Made by a program: the position numbers and the translations under genes. Under the pieces are notes generated by a model. It was not told the origin of the DNA and searched no databases. It worked only from the letters and a program-made list of their open reading frames with translations. From an uncultured Sporolactobacillus sp. (lineage in GTDB: Bacteria > Bacillota > Bacilli > Bacillales > Sporolactobacillaceae): a stretch of 19,648 nucleotides of DNA. Below, one piece after another: positions 15,352 through 19,648 of the stretch. Numbering within the stretch: the stretch's first letter is position 1; every line of letters starts with the position of its first letter. The stretch covers positions 1-19,648 of the forward strand of contig UQRJ01000019.1 of NCBI GenBank assembly GCA_900543345.1, read 5' to 3'.

Positions 15352-16362
15352 TTAGGCCTTGCCGGTGGAGTCGCGAATAATCAGTTCGCTAGGCAGTACG
15401 ACATGCTTTTCTTCTGTGTTTCCGGATAACATGTTAAGCAGCAATGTGGTTGCCGAAATGCCCAAGGCGTACGGATCTTGCGCGATGGTCGTTAAGGACG
15501 GCGTCACATATTGTGTCAAAAGAATGTTGTCAAAACCGATCAGCGACAAATCTTCCGGAATATGGATTTCCAATTCCCGGGCCGCTCGAAGGACACCGAG
15601 GGCCATGATATCGCTGGCACAAATCATCGCTGTCACATCGGTATGATAAATCAGGAAGTTCAACGCAGCATGATAGGCAATATCCTCGTTAAAATCGCCG
15701 TCACAAACCAAAGATTGGTCATAGCCGATGTTTAGCGTTTTTAAAGTGGAACGATAGGCATCCAGACGTATTTTACAAACATAGGCCTGTTTATGGCCGT
15801 TCATAAAGGCAATTTTCCGATGGCCCAGCCGGACTAGATATTTTACGGCGGTGCGGATGCCGTCGGCTTGATTGCATGTAACATAACCGGTGGTCTTGTT
15901 TTCAACCGGAATATCGATCAGTACCGTAGGGACGCTGCTTTCCACCGCTTCTTTCAGATAAGGGTCGTCCGTCTTCAGCCCCTGAATCACGACGCCGTCC
16001 AGATTGCGTTCCTGAATAATTTGGAGAAAATTTTTATTCTTTTGTCTTGACGTAGATGTGCTAAGAAGAATCATTTCATAATCTTTTTTTGCCACGTATT
16101 CGGATACGCCGCAGAGAACGCTGAAGACAAAGTTATCCTTGCCGCTCTCGCGTTTGAGATCGCTGACTAGCAGGCCAATCGTTTTTGATTTTTTTGTGAC
16201 AAGCGTTCGTGCTAAAATATTGGGTATATAATTCAGTTGTTCTGCGGTTTTCCGTATGATTAGCCGAGTGTGTTCGCTAACGTCGTCATAGCCATTCAGA
16301 GCTCTGGAAACCGTTGTTACCGAAAACCCGGTTGCTTGCGCAATATCTTTGATGGTTGCCAA
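15352..16362 (-). CDS. LacI-family transcriptional regulator of the alpha-glucoside genes
   Basis: 336 residues. The N-terminal helix-turn-helix (ATIKDIAQATGFSVTTVSRA, 2-21) is followed by the hinge region (about 45-60) and an effector domain with IGLLVSDL, VRLGHRKIAFMNG, SLIGFDN and the LPSELIIRDSTG end. The start is the TTG at 16362, 8 bases after GGGGG (16375-16371). The TTG at 16392 would add ten residues not typical of the family and lies upstream of the predicted transcription start. It sits between the GH65/DUF1189 block and the importer operon, divergent from the latter, so it is the obvious candidate for binding the twin operators at 14482-14493 and 16455-16470. The effector is probably the imported glucoside or a breakdown product (inference). 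Confidence 0.93.
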   Translation of the reverse strand: MATIKDIAQATGFSVTTVSRALNGYDDVSEHTRLIIRKTAEQLNYIPNILARTLVTKKSKTIGLLVSDLKRESGKDNFVFSVLCGVSEYVAKKDYEMILLSTSTSRQKNKNFLQIIQERNLDGVVIQGLKTDDPYLKEAVESSVPTVLIDIPVENKTTGYVTCNQADGIRTAVKYLVRLGHRKIAFMNGHKQAYVCKIRLDAYRSTLKTLNIGYDQSLVCDGDFNEDIAYHAALNFLIYHTDVTAMICASDIMALGVLRAARELEIHIPEDLSLIGFDNILLTQYVTPSLTTIAQDPYALGISATTLLLNMLSGNTEEKHVVLPSELIIRDSTGKA

Positions 16363-16395
16363 AACGTTATCCCCCGTTCTTTTCCACTGCAATTC

Positions 16396-16424
16396 ATTTT
16401 ATCTGTATTCACCGAGGGATTCAA
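16396..16424 (-). promoter_or_regulatory. Promoter of the LacI-family regulator gene
   Basis: Minus strand: -35 TTGAAT (16424-16419), 17 bases, -10 TAAAAT (16401-16396). The predicted start near 16389 gives a leader of about 27 bases and supports the TTG start at 16362. AACGTTTTGG (16368-16359), equal to half of the importer operator, overlaps that start codon and may serve autoregulation. Confidence 0.6.
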
Positions 16425-16448
16425 TGAATCACGAAAATATCGACGCAT

Positions 16449-16502
16449 TTGACATCCGAAACGTTTTGGATTATAACGGGGATGTAAATGAAGGCGCTTT
16501 CT
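16449..16502 (+). promoter_or_regulatory. Importer operon promoter with operator in the spacer and downstream cre-like box
   Basis: A consensus -35 TTGACA (16449-16454), a 17-base spacer and -10 TATAAC (16472-16477). The 16-base imperfect palindrome TCCGAAACGTTTTGGA (16455-16470, one mismatched pair) fills the spacer and shares TCCGAAACGTTT with the GH65 operator read on the minus strand. TGAAGGCGCTTTCT (16489-16502) fits the cre pattern at 13 of 14 positions about 5 bases after the predicted start. A repressor here would exclude RNA polymerase, and CcpA would act just downstream. Confidence 0.8.
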
Positions 16503-16542
16503 TTATTTGAACCTAATTTTGAATCTTGAGGGGGAAAAGAAG

Positions 16543-17823
16543 ATGAACAGACTTTGCAAGTTGCTCGCGACGACAGTTGCCGTTGCAGGCATGCTGATTA
16601 CTGCTGCATGCGGCAACACAAGCGGTAGCAGTCAGTCCGGATCGAGTTCGAATTCGGGCAGCAAGACCGTGACATTGGGCGTCTGGAAAGGCACGGATGC
16701 GGAAGTTACGGCACGAAAAAAATTAATTGCTAATTTTGAGAAAGATACTGGATTAAAGGTTAAAGAGCGAATTTATAATGATTATGTGACACAGCTGCAA
16801 ACCGATTTAATCGGCGGCAAAGCACCGGACGTGTTCTACGTCGATTCCTCGGTACTTCCGAGTCTGGAAGAAAAACATGTTCTTGAACCGCTTGATTCGT
16901 ACATTAGCAAAACAAAGGGCTTCAATAAGTCAGACTTTTATGGGCCGGTCTATAACGCCTTTAAAGGACAAGACGGCAAGCAGTACGGCGTTCCGAAAGA
17001 TTATTCAACGCTTGCTTTGATCTACAATAAAGACATGTTTAAAAAAGCAGGTATCAGTCCCTCCGAGATTCCGACAAAAGACAGTGAAATGGAGACATTT
17101 TTGGAAAAGTTGAAAGCCAAACTGCCGAAAAATGTCGCCCCCGATTCATTTACTGCTGATCTGGCACGGCAGATGTTTATTGCCGAAGCCTCGGGTGAGA
17201 AGTTAACGACCGATAAGGGCTATTCCAATTTGAATAATCCAAAAATTATTAAGGCCATCCAGCCGTTAGTCGACATGTATCAGAAAGGCCTATTGAAACG
17301 ACCGACTGATTTAGGGCAGGATAACTCTGAAAATGCATTTGGCGTAAAAAAAGCGGCGCTGACGATGGACGGCAACTGGATCATCGCCCAGTTGCAACAA
17401 AATTTTAAAGACGTTCATTACGGTGTCAAGCCGCTGCCGACCATCAATGGTAAGAAAACAACCATGGTGTATACAGTTAGCTATTCGATGAACGCGAATT
17501 CCAAGAATAAAGCTAATGCCTGGAAACTACTCAATTATTTTACCGGGAAAAAAGGTATGGAGATCTGGGCCAAGAATGCGTCCGTCCTGCCGTCCAGAAA
17601 ATCAATTGCCGACAAGATGAACATCGCGAATGATCCGATTTTTAAACCATTTGTCGAAGGTGCCAACTATGCAATGCCCTTCCAGGAAGGCTCGCATCTG
17701 ACGACGATCCAGAATGAGTACAACAATATGATTCCGTCGGTACTAAAAGGTGATATGACACTGAAAGCGGCAATGAAAAAAGCCACGAAATCGGCTAATA
17801 ACCAGATTGATCAAGGGAAGTGA
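16543..17823 (+). CDS. ABC sugar importer, extracellular solute-binding lipoprotein
   Basis: 426 residues. A lipoprotein signal peptide (about 1-22, hydrophobic core 7-19) ends in ITAAC with the lipidated Cys23, followed by a Ser/Gly-rich tether. The mature part is a family 1 (MalE-like) binding protein: VTLGVWKGTDAE, then KAPDVFYVDSS, YGVPKDYSTLALIYNKDMF and the AALTMDGNWII stretch. It captures the sugar outside the membrane and delivers it to the two permeases. The start is ATG 16543 behind GAGGGGGA (16528-16535); the TTG at 16507 lacks an SD. It is the first gene of the importer operon, so the operator and cre box upstream control it. The GH65 context suggests an alpha-linked gluco-oligosaccharide or disaccharide as ligand, which the sequence alone cannot prove. 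Confidence 0.94.
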   Translation: MNRLCKLLATTVAVAGMLITAACGNTSGSSQSGSSSNSGSKTVTLGVWKGTDAEVTARKKLIANFEKDTGLKVKERIYNDYVTQLQTDLIGGKAPDVFYVDSSVLPSLEEKHVLEPLDSYISKTKGFNKSDFYGPVYNAFKGQDGKQYGVPKDYSTLALIYNKDMFKKAGISPSEIPTKDSEMETFLEKLKAKLPKNVAPDSFTADLARQMFIAEASGEKLTTDKGYSNLNNPKIIKAIQPLVDMYQKGLLKRPTDLGQDNSENAFGVKKAALTMDGNWIIAQLQQNFKDVHYGVKPLPTINGKKTTMVYTVSYSMNANSKNKANAWKLLNYFTGKKGMEIWAKNASVLPSRKSIADKMNIANDPIFKPFVEGANYAMPFQEGSHLTTIQNEYNNMIPSVLKGDMTLKAAMKKATKSANNQIDQGK

Positions 17824-17880
17824 TGCTACTTTGGGTAAGCAAACCAATCACTCTCCTGATCTTGTATGAAAAGTAGATCT

Positions 17881-17924
17881 GAGACAGGAGCAGTTGAAGA
17901 GAGCAACTGCGCTGTCTCGTTTTT
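17881..17924 (+). terminator. Intergenic terminator/attenuator between binding protein and permeases
   Basis: GAGACAG (17881-17887) pairs with CTGTCTC (17912-17918) and GCAGTTG (17890-17896) with CAACTGC (17904-17910), a 14-pair stem with a small internal loop. T residues follow at 17920-17924. Partial read-through would give more binding protein than permease, a common arrangement in such operons. Confidence 0.85.
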
Positions 17925-17962
17925 ATTGCTCGGATGAATCGATCATAAGGGAGATGATCCAA

Positions 17963-18868
17963 TTGGCGAAAAGAAGACATTCCGGCGTTCGGAAAAAAGA
18001 AGCACTTGCAGGCGTCTCTTTCATGACACCCGCTCTTATCATTATGTCAATTTTCACACTGCTGCCGATCTTTTATGCGATTTATTTGTCAATTAACCGA
18101 GTCAGCTTGATCGGCACGACGAGCTATCAGTTTGTCGGCCTTAAAAATTACTTGAATGTTTTTCACGATGATCGCTTTTGGATCGCGTTAAAAAATACGG
18201 CACGCTATGTGGTGATCGTTGTCCCCATCCAAACCGCCATCTCGCTTGTCCTAGCGTCGATACTGAACTCGGGCGTAAAATTCCAAAATACATTTCGTAC
18301 TGTGTTTTTTTTGCCGACGCTGACGTCGAGTTCGGCCTTGACGATGATTTTCATGTTTCTATTCAGTTTAGGCGGACCGATTAACAACGTATTGGTCGAT
18401 CTGGGGATCTTCGCTCATCCAATCAATTTTATGAACGATACACGCTTTGCTTTGGGGACGATAATGGTCATGAATATCTGGTCGACGGTGCCATTTTACA
18501 TGACCATTTATCTAGCCGGCCTACAGGATATTCCGCGGACGATGTACGAAGCGGCTGAAATCGACGGTGCGAATGTTTGGCAGCGATTGATCAAGATTAC
18601 GATTCCTCAGCTCGCGCCGATCACCAATTACGTGCTGTTGATGGGCATTATCGGCTGTTTCCAGTTGTTCGATCAAGCGTATATTATTTCCCAGGGTAGC
18701 GGCGGGCCGGATAATGCGACACTGACGCTGTCGCTGATCGTCTATCAATATGCATTTAAATCATTTAATACGATGGGTTACGCGTCGGCGATCGCGATCA
18801 TCATGACCGTGATTATTCTGATTGCATCTCTGCTCGCTAAACGAATGAATAAGGAAGATGTCAACTAA
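17963..18868 (+). CDS. ABC sugar importer, permease 1 (MalF-type, short form)
   Basis: 301 residues with six predicted membrane segments (near 22-44, 80-102, 112-135, 164-186, 220-242 and 275-293). The EAA loop, YEAAEIDGANVWQRLIKITI (195-214), contacts the ATPase. It belongs to the binding-protein-dependent CUT1 permeases. The chosen start is TTG 17963, 9 bases after AAGGGAG (17947-17953); the ATG at 17954 directly abuts that site and earlier in-frame codons lie inside the terminator hairpin. Its TAA stop overlaps the ribosome site of permease 2. No ATPase gene follows in the visible part; CUT1 importers of firmicutes often share an MsmX-type ATPase encoded elsewhere. Confidence 0.94.
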   Translation: MAKRRHSGVRKKEALAGVSFMTPALIIMSIFTLLPIFYAIYLSINRVSLIGTTSYQFVGLKNYLNVFHDDRFWIALKNTARYVVIVVPIQTAISLVLASILNSGVKFQNTFRTVFFLPTLTSSSALTMIFMFLFSLGGPINNVLVDLGIFAHPINFMNDTRFALGTIMVMNIWSTVPFYMTIYLAGLQDIPRTMYEAAEIDGANVWQRLIKITIPQLAPITNYVLLMGIIGCFQLFDQAYIISQGSGGPDNATLTLSLIVYQYAFKSFNTMGYASAIAIIMTVIILIASLLAKRMNKEDVN

Positions 18869-18881
18869 GGAGGCGGAAACG

Positions 18882-19601
18882 ATGAAAAGGAAAAAGGTTG
18901 TTAGATTCATCATGTATGCGTTCTTGATCATCTACGGACTGATTACACTTTACCCGTTTCTGTGGGCGGTGACAGCTTCGTTCAAGCCTTATGCGGAGAT
19001 TATCGGCGGCGGGCTGACGCTTATACCCAAACAGCCGACAGTTGCCAACTATTCATACATTTTTACAAAAGATACGTTATTTACGCGTTGGATCATTAAT
19101 TCCTTTATTGTCGCAACGCTCGGGACATTCATTAATATTATTCTGAACAGTATGGCCGGATATGCGCTGGCTCGGCTACATTTTCCCGGTCGAAACCAAC
19201 TTTTTATATTGATTCTGGCCTGCATCATGGTGCCGGCGCAGATCTTGCTGATTCCGAACTATTTGATCATGAAAGGAATGGGGTTGCTGGATACTTACAG
19301 TGCGCTAATTCTTCCGGCGGCAATTAACTTTGCCTATATTTTTATGATGCGGCAATTCTTTATTAACTTTCCGAAAGAAGTGGAGGAAGCGGCGGAGATG
19401 GATGGGTTATCGCGCCTGCAGACATTTTTTCGAATTGTTTTTCCGATGGCTCGGGCTTCGATTGCCACACAGGCCGTTTTTGTCTTTCTTGGTTTATGGA
19501 ACGAATTTCTGAAACCGTTGCTTTATATTGCCAGTCCGAACAAATATACACTGACACTCGGACTGCAAACGTTTCAGTCACAAAATGCCACGCAATGGAA
19601 C
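18882..19601 (+). CDS. ABC sugar importer, permease 2 (MalG-type), 3' end missing
   Basis: 240 genuine residues are present, with membrane segments near 10-31, 72-96, 107-129, 138-160 and 195-215. The EAA loop is VEEAAEMDGLSRLQTFFRIV (167-186). MalG-type permeases usually have about 275-280 residues, so roughly 35-40 are lost. From 19602 the frame runs into adapter sequence and would add the artefact peptide LSLIHISEPTRP before a stop. The start ATG 18882 is 8 bases after AAGGAGG (18867-18873), which overlaps the stop of permease 1, indicating translational coupling. It should pair with permease 1 to form the channel. Any further operon genes lie beyond the contig end. Confidence 0.94.
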
Positions 19602-19648
19602 CTGTCTCTTATACACATCTCCGAGCCCACGAGACCCTAAGACATCTC
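19602..19648 (+). other. Illumina Nextera adapter and index (not genomic)
   Basis: CTGTCTCTTATACACATCT (19602-19620) is the Tn5 mosaic-end/Nextera transposase sequence. CCGAGCCCACGAGAC (19621-19635) is the Read-2 side adapter. CCTAAGAC (19636-19643) fits an i7 index (N726 as I recall) and ATCTC (19644-19648) is the start of the P7 tail. The contig was not trimmed at this end. Confidence 0.98.

Noticed and set aside
16363..16392. TTG at 16392 as start of the LacI regulator
   Set aside because: No SD, extra residues before the canonical helix-turn-helix, and it lies upstream of the predicted transcription start.
17894..17962. Longer permease 1 start
   Set aside because: It begins inside the terminator hairpin and lacks a ribosome site; the TTG at 17963 is ideally spaced from AAGGGAG.
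1..19648. tRNA, rRNA, CRISPR arrays, insertion sequences, prophage
   Set aside because: No cloverleaf, rRNA signature, spaced direct-repeat array or transposase/integrase-like protein was seen on either strand. The Tn5 mosaic end at 19602 is library adapter, not a mobile element.

Overview
The window looks like the end of a draft contig from a Gram-positive, Bacillales-type bacterium. The signs are strong AGGAGG-type ribosome sites, frequent TTG and GTG starts, LacI/CcpA-style sugar control with cre boxes, a SigD-like chemoreceptor promoter, a LytR-CpsA-Psr wall protein, a TcaA/YvbJ-type zinc-ribbon protein and a DUF1189/YvdJ-like membrane protein. A motile, sugar-fermenting member such as Sporolactobacillaceae would fit, but the genus is a guess. 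The last 47 bases (19602-19648) are not genomic: they match the Illumina Nextera Read-2 adapter plus an i7 index, so the true sequence stops at 19601.

Left part (1-4982), all on the + strand: the 3' end of a LacI-family regulator; a zinc-ribbon, multi-spanning membrane protein; a class I glutamine-amidotransferase-fold peptidase (PuuD-like, C26); and a TcaA/YvbJ-like zinc-ribbon membrane protein. The two zinc-ribbon genes share an 11-base motif just after their promoters. Rho-independent terminators follow both zinc-ribbon genes.

Middle part (4982-8994): a minus-strand methyl-accepting chemotaxis protein with almost no external domain, preceded by a SigD-like promoter overlapped by a cre-like box; a 674-base gene-free stretch with several inverted repeats; a YdcF/DUF218 membrane protein; an LCP-family (wall polymer ligase) protein; and a convergent intergenic region holding a degenerate 21-base tandem repeat and a terminator.

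Right part (9005-19601) is the most coherent unit, an alpha-glucoside uptake and phosphorolysis island. A minus-strand operon runs GH65 phosphorylase A, GH65 phosphorylase B, esterase. Divergent from it is a DUF1189 gene broken by a frameshift. Then come a LacI-family regulator (minus) and, divergent from that, an ABC importer operon: binding lipoprotein, attenuator-type terminator, permease 1, permease 2 (cut by the contig end). The GH65 promoter and the importer promoter have the same architecture: a near-identical palindromic operator inside the 17-base spacer between -35 and -10, and a cre-like box just after the predicted start of transcription. This suggests that the local LacI-type regulator controls both operons in response to the substrate and that CcpA adds glucose repression. 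The sugar would be imported intact, phosphorolysed in the cytoplasm to beta-glucose 1-phosphate plus acceptor, and possibly de-acylated by the esterase. No transporter ATPase and no beta-phosphoglucomutase are present here; the first is often supplied by a shared MsmX-type protein, and the second may lie beyond the contig end.
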